In this document: piece after piece, positions 9,291 through 18,643 of the stretch | Layout of the letters: every line of letters starts with the position of its first letter | Numbering within the stretch: position 1 is the first letter of the stretch | Origin: Pseudomonas koreensis | GTDB taxonomy: Bacteria; Pseudomonadota; Gammaproteobacteria; Pseudomonadales; Pseudomonadaceae | DNA: 64,000 bases | Direction of reading: 5' to 3' | Assembly: GCF_025447595.1 (NCBI RefSeq) | Contig: NZ_JAOEJU010000008.1 | Location: 145,994-209,993 of the forward strand | The notes under the pieces: model-generated | Told to the model about the DNA's origin: nothing | The model's database searches: none | What the model saw: the letters and a program-made list of their open reading frames with translations, nothing else | Made by a program: the position numbers and the translations under genes

Positions 9291-9712
9291 CTATGATAAA
9301 ACGCCTTCCGCCCGCCGCTGTTGTACGTATGAGGTCCCCTGCTTTGCGACACTCAGGCCAGCGTCGCGGGTTCCGGCACACTTCAATTTTGACGGGTGGG
9401 CACACAAGGCCGACAGGCTGCGTCGACCTCAGTTATATGTCCCTTCTGAACTGACTTCTTATCATTATTGGCTTCAGCTACTTGAGCGACAGGGGTTCTG
9501 TCGGCTCGCCAAACGGCGTGCCAGACGGAATTGGGTCAAGCCAAGTGGGGCGAAGAATATCACGTCAGGGCAAACCCGCGCGTCTGTTCGCGACCGGATA
9601 GTTTTCGAATGGTTCCTGAAGGACTTTCTGTCTACCCAAAAATCCTGCTAAGTTGTACGACGACTGACAAATAATCAGCCGTCTCGACTACCTACAACAA
9701 CAAGGAATGCCC
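9291..9712. other. Gene-free divergent region upstream of mqo
   Basis: About 420 bases between the divergent mqo and NTF2-like genes. The A+T-richer middle (around 9430-9480) probably holds promoters, for example a TATCAT-like hexamer just upstream of mqo. A 129-codon open frame here has no protein-like composition. I see no repeat, RNA fold or operator I can defend. Confidence 0.5.
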
Positions 9713-10138
9713 ATGAACAAAGCCAAACTGCTACTCGGTCTATTCTGCGTCTTCAGCGGATACGTCGCCGCCGCCCCCGCCGAACAGGACGTCGCTCAGG
9801 CCGTCGACCACCTGACCCAGGCGATGCTGCACAAGGACGTCGCCGAACTGAACGCCCTGACCGCCGACAACCTCACCTACGGCCACTCCAGCGGCAAGAT
9901 TCAGGACAAGAAAGCCTTCATTGCCGATATCGAAACCGGCAAGAGCGCATTCAAGACGCTGGAGATGCAAAACCAGACCATCACCCTGTCCGGAGACACT
10001 GCGCTGGTACGCCATCATTTTTCCGCACAGGCTCTGAAAGGCACCGAGGTCGTACCGACTGAAATCGAGAACTTCCAGATCTGGCAGAAGCAGGGCGGGA
10101 AGTGGTTGTTGGTGGGGCGTCAGGCTTACAAGTTCTGA
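9713..10138 (+). CDS. Exported NTF2-like protein
   Basis: A 141-residue protein with a signal peptide (NKAKLLLGLFCVFSGYVAAAPA). ATG 9713 is preferred to the one at 9707 because AGGA (9703-9706) is then six bases away. After cleavage the protein has the SnoaL/DUF4440-like pattern: AVDHLTQAMLHKDVAELNAL, LTYGHSSGKIQDKKAFI, TLSGDTALVRHHFSAQ and NFQIWQKQGGKWLLVGRQAYKF. It is presumably periplasmic. It is unrelated in operon terms to mqo, which is divergent, and ends at a terminator shared with the chemoreceptor gene. Its ligand is unknown. Confidence 0.82.
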   Translation: MNKAKLLLGLFCVFSGYVAAAPAEQDVAQAVDHLTQAMLHKDVAELNALTADNLTYGHSSGKIQDKKAFIADIETGKSAFKTLEMQNQTITLSGDTALVRHHFSAQALKGTEVVPTEIENFQIWQKQGGKWLLVGRQAYKF

Positions 10139-10144
10139 AAAATG

Positions 10145-10176
10145 AACTCTGCCGCTTGCGGGGCGGCAGAGTTTTC
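10145..10176. terminator. Bidirectional intrinsic terminator
   Basis: AACTCTGCCGC (10145-10155) pairs with GCGGCAGAGTT (10163-10173), followed by TTTT-rich sequence on the plus strand; it separates the convergent NTF2-like and chemoreceptor genes and touches the stop codon of the latter. Confidence 0.85.
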
Positions 10177-11790
10177 TCACAACCGAAACCGATCCACCGA
10201 CTGCGCCAGCCTCCCCGCCAGACTCGACAACTCATCCGTCGTAGTCGCTGTCTCGCCGATCACCCGGCTGTTGCCCTCCGACATTCCGGCGATCATCTCC
10301 ACCTGATGCGCAATCTCGTTACTCGCCTGGCTTTGCTCGCCGATCGTGCGGGTGATGTCGTTGACCAGTTGCGTGGTGTTCAACGTCGCGTCGAGGATTT
10401 CTCGGATGGCGCGTTCCACGTCTGCAGTGACCGCCATCCCCTTGTCGACCTGGGCGACACCGGCCTCCATGCTGCTGACAGCTTCGCGGGTACTGTTCTG
10501 AATACGTGCAACCATCGCGGCGATTTCCTGCGTCGATGCGCTGGTGCGTGCGGCGAGGCTGCGGACCTCATCGGCCACCACCGCAAAGCCCCGGCCCTGC
10601 TCCCCCGCCCGGGCGGCCTCGATGGCGGCATTGAGCGCCAGCAGGTTGGTCTGGTCGGCGATGCTCTTGATCACCTGAATGATATTGAAGATGCCTTCCG
10701 ATTCCTGATCCAGCGTGCGGATCACCTGTGCCGACTGCTGCGCCGAACGGGCAATGTCGTCCATGTCGCTGACCACTTGGTGGATCACCTGCCCGCCGTT
10801 CTTCGCCAGCGATTCGGCCTGGCTGGCCATGTTCAACGCAAGCTCGGCGTGGCGGGTGATTTCCTCGATGCTGGCGGTCATCTGGCTCGCGGCAGCGGCC
10901 ATGGTGCCGGCGGCGGTGCTTTGCTGCTGACTGCTGTCGGCCACCTGATGGCAACCGTGGCTCAGTTGTTCGCTCATGCCGCTGACGCCGTGGGCGTTGC
11001 GTCGCACCACGTCGATCATGTCCCGCAGGTCGCTCTGCATGGTCGCCAGCGTGCGGATCAGCGCACTGGCTTCGTCCTTGCCGGACGGTTCGGCGATCGG
11101 TTCACTGAGGTTGCCGTGGGCGATGCTTTCGGCGATGCGACTGGCGGATTTCAGTGGCCCCATGATGCTCAGGATCACCCAGCGGCCCTGAACCAACAGC
11201 AGCAAAAGACTGGCGACCAGGACGACGCCGAGCGCGATATTGGCATTGCGGATCGCCGCCGCGGTGCCTTCGCTGGTCTGGCGGGTATTGGATTCGATCA
11301 GCTCGCTGAGGGCGGCCATCTGTTCTTCGAGCTGGCTGAACGCGGTACTGAAGGTCCCGAGATGCTGCTGGGCGGCGTCCGGGTTTTCCAGTGCAAGACC
11401 GACGATCTGCTCGCCGGCGCTGATGTAGGTGTCGAGGCTCGGCTTGATTTGCTCCAGCGCGGACTTGATTGTCGGATTGACTGGCAGCTTGAGGTTTTCA
11501 CCCAGCACCTCGCGAAAATGTGCCGCATGCTCTTCAACTGAACTGCGCACCTCGTCCGCCGTACTCGTGCTTTTGCCCAGCCCCACCAGCATCGCCGAAT
11601 ACACATCGGCACGCAGGGCGTCGTGCATCATGTCGGCCTCCATGTGGTTGCGCAGCGCGCTCATGCTGACCGCGTTGTCACTGACCGCCGACGCCATCCG
11701 TTGATTACCGACGTAACTGACCAGGCTCACGATCAACGCCGTCAGCAGGCTGGTCGCAATCAGCAACACCAAACGCAGTTTGATCGACAC
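10177..11790 (-). CDS. Methyl-accepting chemotaxis protein
   Basis: A 537-residue chemoreceptor. Order: TM1 ([20 protein letters not shown]), a helical periplasmic ligand domain of ~160 residues in the four-helix-bundle style, TM2 ([16 protein letters not shown], ~residues 190-210), HAMP, then the long cytoplasmic coiled coil with the signalling tip around [20 protein letters not shown] and [15 protein letters not shown]. It would couple to CheA/CheW; its ligand cannot be inferred. No CheW-tethering pentapeptide is seen at the C-terminus (VDRFRL). It is not linked to other che genes here. Confidence 0.93.
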   Translation of the reverse strand: MSIKLRLVLLIATSLLTALIVSLVSYVGNQRMASAVSDNAVSMSALRNHMEADMMHDALRADVYSAMLVGLGKSTSTADEVRSSVEEHAAHFREVLGENLKLPVNPTIKSALEQIKPSLDTYISAGEQIVGLALENPDAAQQHLGTFSTAFSQLEEQMAALSELIESNTRQTSEGTAAAIRNANIALGVVLVASLLLLLVQGRWVILSIMGPLKSASRIAESIAHGNLSEPIAEPSGKDEASALIRTLATMQSDLRDMIDVVRRNAHGVSGMSEQLSHGCHQVADSSQQQSTAAGTMAAAASQMTASIEEITRHAELALNMASQAESLAKNGGQVIHQVVSDMDDIARSAQQSAQVIRTLDQESEGIFNIIQVIKSIADQTNLLALNAAIEAARAGEQGRGFAVVADEVRSLAARTSASTQEIAAMVARIQNSTREAVSSMEAGVAQVDKGMAVTADVERAIREILDATLNTTQLVNDITRTIGEQSQASNEIAHQVEMIAGMSEGNSRVIGETATTTDELSSLAGRLAQSVDRFRL

Positions 11791-12039
11791 CGTGGTTTCC
11801 TCCCTGGTTGCGCCCGATGACGCCTTTCAACAGTTCAGTTAAGCCTATTTCCATGAACCCGCCGCGCCGGAGCGTCTCAACGTGTGTCGCCACCTGACGT
11901 AAAAAAGCGCACTGTGCGGCAGTTCTCGCTTTGCTCTCCGATACCGCTCACGCCAATGCATTGAACTCCGGCGTCACCGCGCACCTCTCACATTATGTGG
12001 TACTTCCTTTTCGCTTTACGCTGCTGGAGGAACACCGTC

Positions 12040-12354
12040 ATGCGCCGTTTATTACTCGTTTCGTCTCTCATGCTGTGCCTGCCGTTCGGATCAGCCTTCG
12101 CCAAAGTGGACGCGGGTGATGTCGCCACTTCGGCAGGTGTCTCTGCTTCGCTGTATTCAACCTTCAAGGATCACAAAATGGTGATTCCGGCCCGTGACGA
12201 CTTGTCTGCATTCGTCGCCAGTGGCGGTGCCATTCGTGGTGTGTATCTGGAGTCGGTGCTGCAACAGGTTCGTCAGAGCAATCCTGGCCTGAACGCCAGC
12301 GACGAGGACCTGGCCAACGCGATCCTCGTGCACTACGAAGGTTTGTCGCAGTAA
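12040..12354 (+). CDS. DUF2388 family small periplasmic protein
   Basis: A 104-residue protein with signal peptide (RRLLLVSSLMLCLPFGSAFA). ATG 12040 follows GGAGG at 12026-12030. The mature part fits the Pseudomonas family DUF2388: TSAGVSASLYSTFKDHKMV, AFVASGGAIRGVYLESVLQQ and SDEDLANAILVHYE. Members are small, exported and often present as several paralogues; no function is known. It is monocistronic, with a clear ribosome site and no terminator that I can see. Confidence 0.82.
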   Translation: MRRLLLVSSLMLCLPFGSAFAKVDAGDVATSAGVSASLYSTFKDHKMVIPARDDLSAFVASGGAIRGVYLESVLQQVRQSNPGLNASDEDLANAILVHYEGLSQ

Positions 12355-12456
12355 CACCCGCACGCCGGGCGACGGTGGCTGACGGACTCGCCACCCTAGC
12401 GCCGTGCCGATGGATGGCAGCCGGGGAACCATGGGCAAAACCGCCGATCGGCCTCT

Positions 12457-12873
12457 ATGATGGAGGCCATGACGATTTCCGCCTCCCTTCGCTCCCCTTG
12501 CCCGCCGGGTCTTTGCATCTGCGGGCGTGATCCGCTGCTGGATACACCCGGCGCGGACGTGCGCATCCTGCTGCTGACCCGCGAGGAGGAAAAGCGTCTG
12601 CTTGAGCGTCTGGAAAACCTCAAAGACCTCGCCGACCTCGAGCGACTGCAAGGCAAGATGTTCGATCAGCTAGGGATTCGCGTGCTTATAGCACCGAAGT
12701 TCGGTGAGGTACGGACCGTCCGCGGCGGCATCGAAATCGAAGTCGAAGAGCTCCCGGGGCTCTGCCGCAAAACCCGAAAAACCATTCCCGCCGCTATCCG
12801 CCGTGGCCTGGAAAACAACCCGCAAGTCGCCTTTGATCTGCTCAACGCCCACGACTTGTTGCGCGACACCTGA
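12457..12873 (+). CDS. Conserved-looking hypothetical protein convergent with ligD
   Basis: A protein of up to 138 residues (starts at 12457, 12460 or 12469; a GGAGG lies at 12462-12466, which is badly placed for any of them). It has a Cys-rich start (SPCPPGLCICGRDPLLD), a charged amphipathic helix (TREEEKRLLERLENLKDLADLERL), a strand-rich middle (VRTVRGGIEIEVEELPGLCRKT) and an ALDH-free helical tail (FDLLNAHDLLRDT). I do not recognise the family. Its stop codon abuts the ligD stop exactly, sharing TGATCA with no bases between, so the two transcripts must overlap. Confidence 0.65.
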   Translation: MMEAMTISASLRSPCPPGLCICGRDPLLDTPGADVRILLLTREEEKRLLERLENLKDLADLERLQGKMFDQLGIRVLIAPKFGEVRTVRGGIEIEVEELPGLCRKTRKTIPAAIRRGLENNPQVAFDLLNAHDLLRDT

Positions 12874-15420
12874 TCATTTCTTCATGCCCACCCGCTTGCG
12901 CATCTCGGCCGTGATGCTTTGCCGGGTTTTCTTCATGTCCGCCCAAGGCTCATCGCCCACTTCCGCCAGCCGTTCGTGAACGTTGCGCACGTTCCATTGA
13001 TCGGCGCCCTTGATCTCGCCGACCTCTTCCCGAAACAGCGGCACCGACACCGGTAACCCCTCGCGAGTACGCGCTGCGTAGGCGCAGATAGTGGTGGCGC
13101 CCAGGCCGTTGCGCAGGTAATCGATGAAGATCCGCCCGACACGATTTTTCGGCCCGGACACCGCAGAAAAACGCTCCGGCAACAGCTTCGCCATGTGAGT
13201 GACGATGGCGTGGCTGAAATCCTTGACCTCGTCCCAGCCATGCTTGCGGGTCAACGGCACCACCAGATGAATGCCCTTGCCGCCGCTGGTCTTGAGGAAC
13301 GCCTTCAGTCCCAGCTCATCGAGCACAGTCAGGGTCAGTGCGGTGGCTTCAACCATACTTTTCCATGGCAGCGCGGGATCCGGGTCGAGGTCGAGGACAA
13401 AGCGGTCGGGCTTGTCCAGAGCCGTCGTGGTGGCGTTCCAGGTGTGCAGTTCGACCGTGCTCATCTGCACCGCGCCGATCAAGGCTTCGGCGTTGTTGAT
13501 CAGCATCACGGGCTGGCCGGTAAGCTCTTTGTCCAGCGTGCGGATGCCGGGGATTGCCAGGTGCTCGGCGTTCTTCTGGAAGAACAACTCACCGGCGATA
13601 CCGTCCGGCGCACGCACCAGCGCCACAGGGCGATCCTTGAGTTGCGGCAGAATCCATTCGGCGACGCTGGCGTAATACTCGGCCAACTGCATTTTGGTAG
13701 TGCCACTGCTGGCATCGATCACCCGGTCGGGGTGAGTGATCCGCACCTTGCCGTCGGCCAGGCCGGATTGGGACGGCGCGATAGTTTGAGCCTTTGAAGT
13801 CTTCATGGGTCTGGCGCGCTCCTCGGTGATGTCCTTGGCCGGTTTGTCCTCGCGCAGGCCATGGAACACGGCGTGGCGCACCGAACCGTCCTGGGTCATT
13901 TCGGCAAACGCCACTTCCGCCAATAGATTCGGCTTGAGCCAGTGCACACCCTTGGCCTCGAAACCCGTGGGCGGATTGACCACCGCCGCTTTCTTCACCC
14001 GCAACGGCTTCAACTGCGCGAGGATGCTCTTGAGGGTGGTTTCATTGAATCCGGTGCCGACCTTGCCGGCGTAACGCAACTCGCCGCTGTCACGATCATG
14101 CAAACCCAGCAAAAGCGCACCGAACGAACTGCGCGCGCCTTTCGGATCGGTGTAGCCGACGATCACGAATTCCTGGCGATGCTTGCACTTGAGCTTGATC
14201 CAGTCACTGCTGCGGCGCGACACGTAAGGCGAGCCAAGACGTTTACCGATCAGGCCTTCCATGCGCATCTGGCAGGCGCTGTTGAGCAACGCCTGCGGCG
14301 TTTCGTCGAACGCCTCGGAAAAGCGCAGCAACGGATCTTCATGGGCTTTCAACACCGTGGCCAGCGCCGCGCGCCTTTCCTGCACAGGGATTTCACGCAG
14401 ATCGACGCCGTTGAGATACGGCAGATCGAACAGGTAATAGAGGATGTTTTCACTGCGGCCCGCATCGAACGCATTTTGCAGGGCCTGAAAATCCGGCACG
14501 CCGTCCGCGTTGGCGACGACCATCTCACCGTCAAGCCACGCCGATTCCAGGCCCAGCGCTGCAAGGGCCTGCGCCTGCTTCGGCAACTTGTGCGTCCAGT
14601 CATGACCGTTGCGGGTGAACAACTGCACCTCGTCATGGTCGATGCGCGCCATGATCCGATAGCCGTCGAACTTGATCTCGTATTGCCAATTCCCTTCCGG
14701 CGCACTCTCCACCAGGGTGGCCAGTTGCGGTTTGAGTTGCTCAGGGATATTGGCCTTGTGCGCCCCGGCAAGTTTGCCCGAGGCGGGCTTGCGAGATGCT
14801 TTAGGCGAGGCTTTCAGCGGCTTGACCTGCTTCGCACTGAGCCGGGGTTTGTCGACGATCGTGCGTTCGCTGAGCACGCTGTCGGGTTCGGCGACCAGCA
14901 CGTCGTAATCACTTTGCGGGCGCGCGGCGCTGTCCTGATGCTTGATCAGAAACCACTGCTCTTTCTTGCCCGGCATGTGGGTGCGCACCAGATTCCACAC
15001 CCCGGCGAGCTTCTCGCCTTGCAATTCGAATTTGAGTTTGCCCTTGGCGTAGGCTTTCTCCGGGTCTTCCAGCGGAATCCACACGCCGCGATCCCAGACG
15101 ATCACATCGCCGGCGCCGTAATGCCCCTCGGGAATGCTGCCCTCGAACGTCGCGTAGTCCAGCGGATGGTCTTCCACGTGCACGGCCAAGCGCTTGACCT
15201 TGGGATCCAGCGACGGCCCCTTGGGCACCGCCCAGCTCTTGAGCGCGCCGTCGAGTTCCAGGCGAAAGTCGTAATGCAGGTGCGAGGCATCGTGCTTCTG
15301 GATGCAGAACTGCAGGGCGTGGTCGCCAGCGATTTTCTTGCCCCGGCGTTTGACTGCCGCCGGTTCCGAGGTTGCGCAGAAGTCGCGCATTCGGTTGTAG
15401 TCGTCGAGATTCCTGTTCAT
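12874..15420 (-). CDS. ligD: ATP-dependent DNA ligase D (non-homologous end joining)
   Basis: An 848-residue multidomain enzyme that trims, fills and seals double-strand breaks with Ku. Domains in order: 3'-phosphoesterase (~25-190; HDASHLHYDFRLELDG with the His/Asp metal ligands), ATP-dependent ligase (~220-530; adenylated Lys in YEIKFDGYRIMARI, then LDGEMVVAN, MEGLIGKRLGSPY), and primase-polymerase (~560-840; HPDRVID, VLDLDPDPALPWKSM, TSGGKGIHLVVPL). This phosphoesterase-ligase-polymerase order is the Pseudomonas arrangement. No ku gene is seen in the window. The gene is single, and a strong terminator lies upstream of it for the preceding gene. Confidence 0.96.
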   Translation of the reverse strand: MNRNLDDYNRMRDFCATSEPAAVKRRGKKIAGDHALQFCIQKHDASHLHYDFRLELDGALKSWAVPKGPSLDPKVKRLAVHVEDHPLDYATFEGSIPEGHYGAGDVIVWDRGVWIPLEDPEKAYAKGKLKFELQGEKLAGVWNLVRTHMPGKKEQWFLIKHQDSAARPQSDYDVLVAEPDSVLSERTIVDKPRLSAKQVKPLKASPKASRKPASGKLAGAHKANIPEQLKPQLATLVESAPEGNWQYEIKFDGYRIMARIDHDEVQLFTRNGHDWTHKLPKQAQALAALGLESAWLDGEMVVANADGVPDFQALQNAFDAGRSENILYYLFDLPYLNGVDLREIPVQERRAALATVLKAHEDPLLRFSEAFDETPQALLNSACQMRMEGLIGKRLGSPYVSRRSSDWIKLKCKHRQEFVIVGYTDPKGARSSFGALLLGLHDRDSGELRYAGKVGTGFNETTLKSILAQLKPLRVKKAAVVNPPTGFEAKGVHWLKPNLLAEVAFAEMTQDGSVRHAVFHGLREDKPAKDITEERARPMKTSKAQTIAPSQSGLADGKVRITHPDRVIDASSGTTKMQLAEYYASVAEWILPQLKDRPVALVRAPDGIAGELFFQKNAEHLAIPGIRTLDKELTGQPVMLINNAEALIGAVQMSTVELHTWNATTTALDKPDRFVLDLDPDPALPWKSMVEATALTLTVLDELGLKAFLKTSGGKGIHLVVPLTRKHGWDEVKDFSHAIVTHMAKLLPERFSAVSGPKNRVGRIFIDYLRNGLGATTICAYAARTREGLPVSVPLFREEVGEIKGADQWNVRNVHERLAEVGDEPWADMKKTRQSITAEMRKRVGMKK

Positions 15421-15492
15421 GGCGGCTCCGGGTGCAGACGGGTCCTGTTATGCAGAAGAGCCGTGCCCCCGGAGAAAAATTCAATCGACGTA

Positions 15493-15531
15493 AAAAAGCC
15501 CCGGACGGATGGATCCCGTCCGGGGCTTTTT
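15493..15531. terminator. Strong bidirectional intrinsic terminator
   Basis: GCCCCGGACGG (15498-15508) pairs perfectly with CCGTCCGGGGC (15516-15526), flanked by A6 and T5 runs. It ends the TerB-like gene (minus strand) before ligD begins. Confidence 0.92.
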
Positions 15532-15542
15532 CAAGGTTTTTT

Positions 15543-16274
15543 TCAGGCTGTGCCCTTGGCCTGCTGCTCCAGGTGAACCTGCAACTCGGGGTCGATCTGC
15601 AACGCCGCCGCCAATTCATCCAGATAATTGCGCTCGGCGTCCTGCTGATCGTCCACCAGCATCACGCTGGCAAGGTACATTTCGGCGGCCATGGCCGGAT
15701 CGTTCAGCGCCGCCTGGGCGACTTCGGTGGGGTCCAGCGGTTTGGCGACTTCGTCGTCGAGCCATTGCTGCAGGTTCGGGTCGTCGGTATGGCGGCCGAT
15801 TTCGCTGCTGATCAGGTGTTTTTCCGACTCGTCGATCCGCCCGTCGGCCTTGGCCGCCGCGATCAATGCACGCAAAACGGCGTGGCTGTGTTCTTCGACT
15901 TGCGGGCCGGACAGCAGATCCGCGGTTTGCGGGGTTTGCTGCGGAGCGGCGGACGCCTGGCTGCGTTGCCAGGCCTGATACGCCTGGAACGCCATCATGC
16001 CCAGCGAAGCCAGTGCCGCGTAATTGGTGCCGCCAGAACGACTCTGCGTCCCGCCACCCAGCGCTCCGCCACCGCCGAGCAGTCCACCGAGCAGCCCGCC
16101 CAGACCACCAAGCCCGCCAGCGGGAGAACCGCCGCCGCTGTTGCCACCGCCGCCCAGCAGACCACCGAGCAATCCACCCAGCCCGCCCAGTCCACCGCCG
16201 GCCGATGCGCCACCTTGTTGTCCCGCCGAGGCCTGGCCTCGCAGCAGTTGTTCGAGCAGATCGCTGGTGTTCAT
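15543..16274 (-). CDS. TerB-like/DUF533 protein with Gly-rich repeats
   Basis: A 243-residue protein. The Met at 16274 is chosen since GAGGA lies seven bases before it. Residues 13-75 are low complexity with two exact copies of GGLGGLGGLLGGLLGGGG (27-44 and 53-70). A short hydrophobic stretch (ALASLGMMAFQAYQAW) follows, then a C-terminal helical TerB-like domain (HAVLRALIAAAKADGRIDES, EKHLISSEIG, AEMYLASVMLVDDQQDAERNYLDELA). The acidic DGRIDES segment is a usual mark of the family, which is often linked to envelope or metal stress but whose biochemistry is unsettled. Confidence 0.85.
   Translation of the reverse strand: MNTSDLLEQLLRGQASAGQQGGASAGGGLGGLGGLLGGLLGGGGNSGGGSPAGGLGGLGGLLGGLLGGGGALGGGTQSRSGGTNYAALASLGMMAFQAYQAWQRSQASAAPQQTPQTADLLSGPQVEEHSHAVLRALIAAAKADGRIDESEKHLISSEIGRHTDDPNLQQWLDDEVAKPLDPTEVAQAALNDPAMAAEMYLASVMLVDDQQDAERNYLDELAAALQIDPELQVHLEQQAKGTA
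16065..16196 (-). repeat. Duplicated Gly/Leu-rich coding repeat
   Basis: Two copies of an 18-codon unit (GGLGGLGGLLGGLLGGGG) separated by eight codons inside the TerB-like gene; the DNA is nearly all CCGCC/GCCGCC-type triplets and is a likely site of length variation. Confidence 0.8.
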
Positions 16275-16365
16275 GACGTCGTCCTCAGGCAAAGGAAGTG
16301 ACTGCGTCAGGCAACGATAGACTGCTGCGCCAGTTGTGCCAGCACCGTTGGGCTGACGCCGGGCA

Positions 16366-17109
16366 TCAGCCCGGACTCTTTTCCCGGCGCATCTGTGTCA
16401 CCAGCGTGAAGCGGTCTTCAGGGTGCGTGGTTTCCGATACCACCATCAGGGCGCCGTCCTCGTCACGGTACTGGCGAATGATGTTCAGCCCCGGCGATCC
16501 GGCTTCGGCGTTGAGGCTTTTGGCGATCTCCGGACTCAGCAACACCGCGCGCACCTGCTGGTCGACTACGTCGATGTGCCGGCCGAAATGACGTTCGATC
16601 AGGGCGGCGATCAGTTCGTCCGGATGCTGCTCGGCCAGTTCGATGACTTCGGCGTAAGTTTCCTGCGCGTAGACATCGGTCCAGCACAGCGGCGCCCGCC
16701 GGTTCTGTTCGTCGACGCGAATGCTCGACACGCAAAAATAATGCTCCCCCGGTTCCATGCCCAGGCGTCGGGCCTGGGCAATGTCGGCGACAAAACGGGA
16801 GACGTTCTGAATGCTGCGCATCTGGGTTTCCGCCAGGTGCACCAGGTCGGACACCGAGGCCAGCGACTGCGAGTACCCGCCCTTGGGCGAGATGGACTCG
16901 ACGCGGGTGCCGACCCGCTTGCGCCGCGAGACCTGCCCCTGATTCTGCAATTGCGTAATGGCCGCCCGCACAGTGTGCCGGCTCACGTCGTACAGCTCGC
17001 ACAGTTCGAACTCGGTCGGCAGCAACGATCCGAGCGGATAGCGACCGCTGGAGATGCCCTCCATCAAGTCTTTTGCAACGACCGCATAGCGCGTGTTCAT
17101 ACCTTTCAT
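16366..17109 (-). CDS. GntR-family regulator, HutC subfamily (UTRA domain)
   Basis: A 247-residue repressor-type regulator (start at 17109 or at the Met at 17100). N-terminal GntR winged helix: YPLGSLLPTEFELCELYDVSRHTVRAAITQLQNQG. Residues ~95-240 form the UTRA effector-binding domain (HYFCVSSIRVDEQNRRAPLCWTDVYA, LIERHFG, SPGLNIIRQYRDEDGALMVVSETTHP). It is divergent from the lyase/symporter pair at 17218-19945. Overlapping inverted repeats at 17159-17187 lie between them, where such a regulator would bind. The effector is probably the lyase substrate or a product, but is unknown. Confidence 0.9.
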   Translation of the reverse strand: MKGMNTRYAVVAKDLMEGISSGRYPLGSLLPTEFELCELYDVSRHTVRAAITQLQNQGQVSRRKRVGTRVESISPKGGYSQSLASVSDLVHLAETQMRSIQNVSRFVADIAQARRLGMEPGEHYFCVSSIRVDEQNRRAPLCWTDVYAQETYAEVIELAEQHPDELIAALIERHFGRHIDVVDQQVRAVLLSPEIAKSLNAEAGSPGLNIIRQYRDEDGALMVVSETTHPEDRFTLVTQMRREKSPG

Positions 17110-17158
17110 CAGTCCCGATGGTTAAGCGAGTTGACAGTGTATCAGCGAGGGCGCAAGA

Positions 17159-17187
17159 ATTATGTACGGACATAATAAATATGTCCG
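17159..17187. promoter_or_regulatory. Candidate operator for the HutC-type regulator
   Basis: Two overlapping perfect inverted repeats: ATTATGT-ACGG-ACATAAT (17159-17176) and CGGACAT-N7-ATGTCCG (17167-17187). They sit in the 108-base gap between the divergent regulator and lyase genes, A+T-rich against the surroundings. HutC-type proteins bind short palindromes of this class, so both promoters may be controlled here. Confidence 0.65.
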
Positions 17188-17217
17188 ATCAATAACAAAC
17201 ATATTCAGGATTCCCTC

Positions 17218-18573
17218 ATGTCCAGCACTGTCTTCGACTCCGCCCTGTTCCGCGACATGTTCGGCACCGCCGAGATGCGCAGCGTGTTTTCCGACCAAGC
17301 CCTGATCGAACGCTACATTGAAGTGGAAATCGCCCTGGCCCGGGCCGAAGCACGCTGCGGCGTGATCCCGGCGGCTGCCGCCGAGCAGATTGCCGAGCTG
17401 GCAACCTATGCCTCGCTCGATCTGGCATTGATGCAGCACGAGACCGAAATCGTCGGTTACCCGATCCTGCCGCTGGTGGAGCAGCTGTCGAAAACCTGCG
17501 GTGAAGCCGGCCGTTACGTGCACTGGGGCGCGACCACCCAGGACATCATGGACACTGCCGTCGTCCTGCAAGTCCGCGCTGCGCTGGCCATCGTCGAGCG
17601 CGACATTCAAGCGGTGCGCGGCTTGCTCGCCGACCTTGCCAAGCGCTATCGCGACACGCCGATGGCGGGCCGCACGCATTTGCAACACGCGCTGCCGATC
17701 ACCTTCGGCTACAAGTGCGCGGTGTGGCTGAGCATGTTCGACCGCCACGCAGAACGTCTGGTGGAGCTGCGTCCACGAGTGGAAATCGGTCAGTTTGCCG
17801 GCGCGGCGGGCACCCTCGCCTCCCTTGGCGACAAAGGTCTGGAAGTGCAGGAAGCGCTGATGGACGAACTGGGTCTCGGCGTACCGCAAGCCACCTGGCA
17901 CGTCGCCCGCGATGGTCTGGCAGAAACCCTGAACTTCCTCGGTCTGGTCACCGGCTCGCTGGGCAAGATTGCCCTCGACGTCATGATGATGATGACCAGC
18001 GAACTGGGCGAAGTGTATGAGCCGTTCGTCAAGGGCCGTGGCGCCAGCAGCACCATGCCGCAAAAGCGCAATCCGATTTCCTGCGAGCTGATGTATGCCG
18101 CTGCCAAAGGCGTACGCCAGCAGGCCGGTCTGATGCTCGACGCGATGATTCAGGACTTCGAGCGCTCCACCGGTCCATGGCAAGCGGAATGGATCGCCAT
18201 CCCGGAGGCCTTCGCCCTCAGCGCTGCCTCGCTGGGTCAGGCGAAATTCATGCTCGCCGGCCTCGAAGTGCGCACCGAGCGCATGCGCAAAAACCTCGAC
18301 ATGACCCAGGGTCTGATCGTCGCCGAAGCCGTAATGATGGGGCTGGCGCCGGCACTCGGTCGTCAGGTTGCGCATGACGTGGTCTATGCCGCCTGCCGCA
18401 TGGCCAACGATCAGGGCACCAGCCTGCTCGACGCGCTGCTGGCCCAGGGTGAGGCCACCGCGCAACTGGATGTCGAGGAACTCAAGCGCCTGACCGATCC
18501 GGCCAACTACCTGGGCCTTGCGCCGCAGATGGTCGACATCGCCCTGGCGCGTGAGGGTTCGGTCAAACGCTGA
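17218..18573 (+). CDS. Fumarase/aspartase-superfamily lyase (adenylosuccinate lyase/PcaB-like)
   Basis: A 451-residue lyase. The superfamily signature is SSTMPQKRNP, with other conserved parts HWGATTQDIMDTAV, AGRTHLQHALPITFGYK and QFAGAAGTLASLGDKG. Family members split C-N or C-O bonds to release fumarate, or, in PcaB, carry out a cycloisomerisation. There are no pca neighbours, so muconate cycloisomerase is unlikely. It is followed, after 70 bases, by a DctA-type dicarboxylate symporter and is divergent from a HutC-type regulator: a self-contained uptake-and-cleavage unit for a fumarate-yielding compound. The actual substrate is not identifiable from sequence. Confidence 0.85.
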   Translation: MSSTVFDSALFRDMFGTAEMRSVFSDQALIERYIEVEIALARAEARCGVIPAAAAEQIAELATYASLDLALMQHETEIVGYPILPLVEQLSKTCGEAGRYVHWGATTQDIMDTAVVLQVRAALAIVERDIQAVRGLLADLAKRYRDTPMAGRTHLQHALPITFGYKCAVWLSMFDRHAERLVELRPRVEIGQFAGAAGTLASLGDKGLEVQEALMDELGLGVPQATWHVARDGLAETLNFLGLVTGSLGKIALDVMMMMTSELGEVYEPFVKGRGASSTMPQKRNPISCELMYAAAKGVRQQAGLMLDAMIQDFERSTGPWQAEWIAIPEAFALSAASLGQAKFMLAGLEVRTERMRKNLDMTQGLIVAEAVMMGLAPALGRQVAHDVVYAACRMANDQGTSLLDALLAQGEATAQLDVEELKRLTDPANYLGLAPQMVDIALAREGSVKR

Positions 18574-18643
18574 TCCTCACCGGGCTCGCCGCGCGCGAGC
18601 CCTCTGCCCATCGCTCGCCAATAACAACAACGAGACCGCAGAC

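Noticed and set aside
9262..9651. 129-codon open frame in the mqo upstream region
   Set aside because: Overlaps the mqo start, no ribosome site, and the amino acid make-up is not protein-like.
16024..16320. Proline-rich plus-strand ORF opposite the TerB-like gene
   Set aside because: It is the complement of the Gly-rich repeats of the real gene.
17218..18573. 3-carboxymuconate cycloisomerase (pcaB) as the name of the lyase
   Set aside because: Sequence is near PcaB, but there are no other pca genes, and the partner is a dicarboxylate symporter; the family name is safer.
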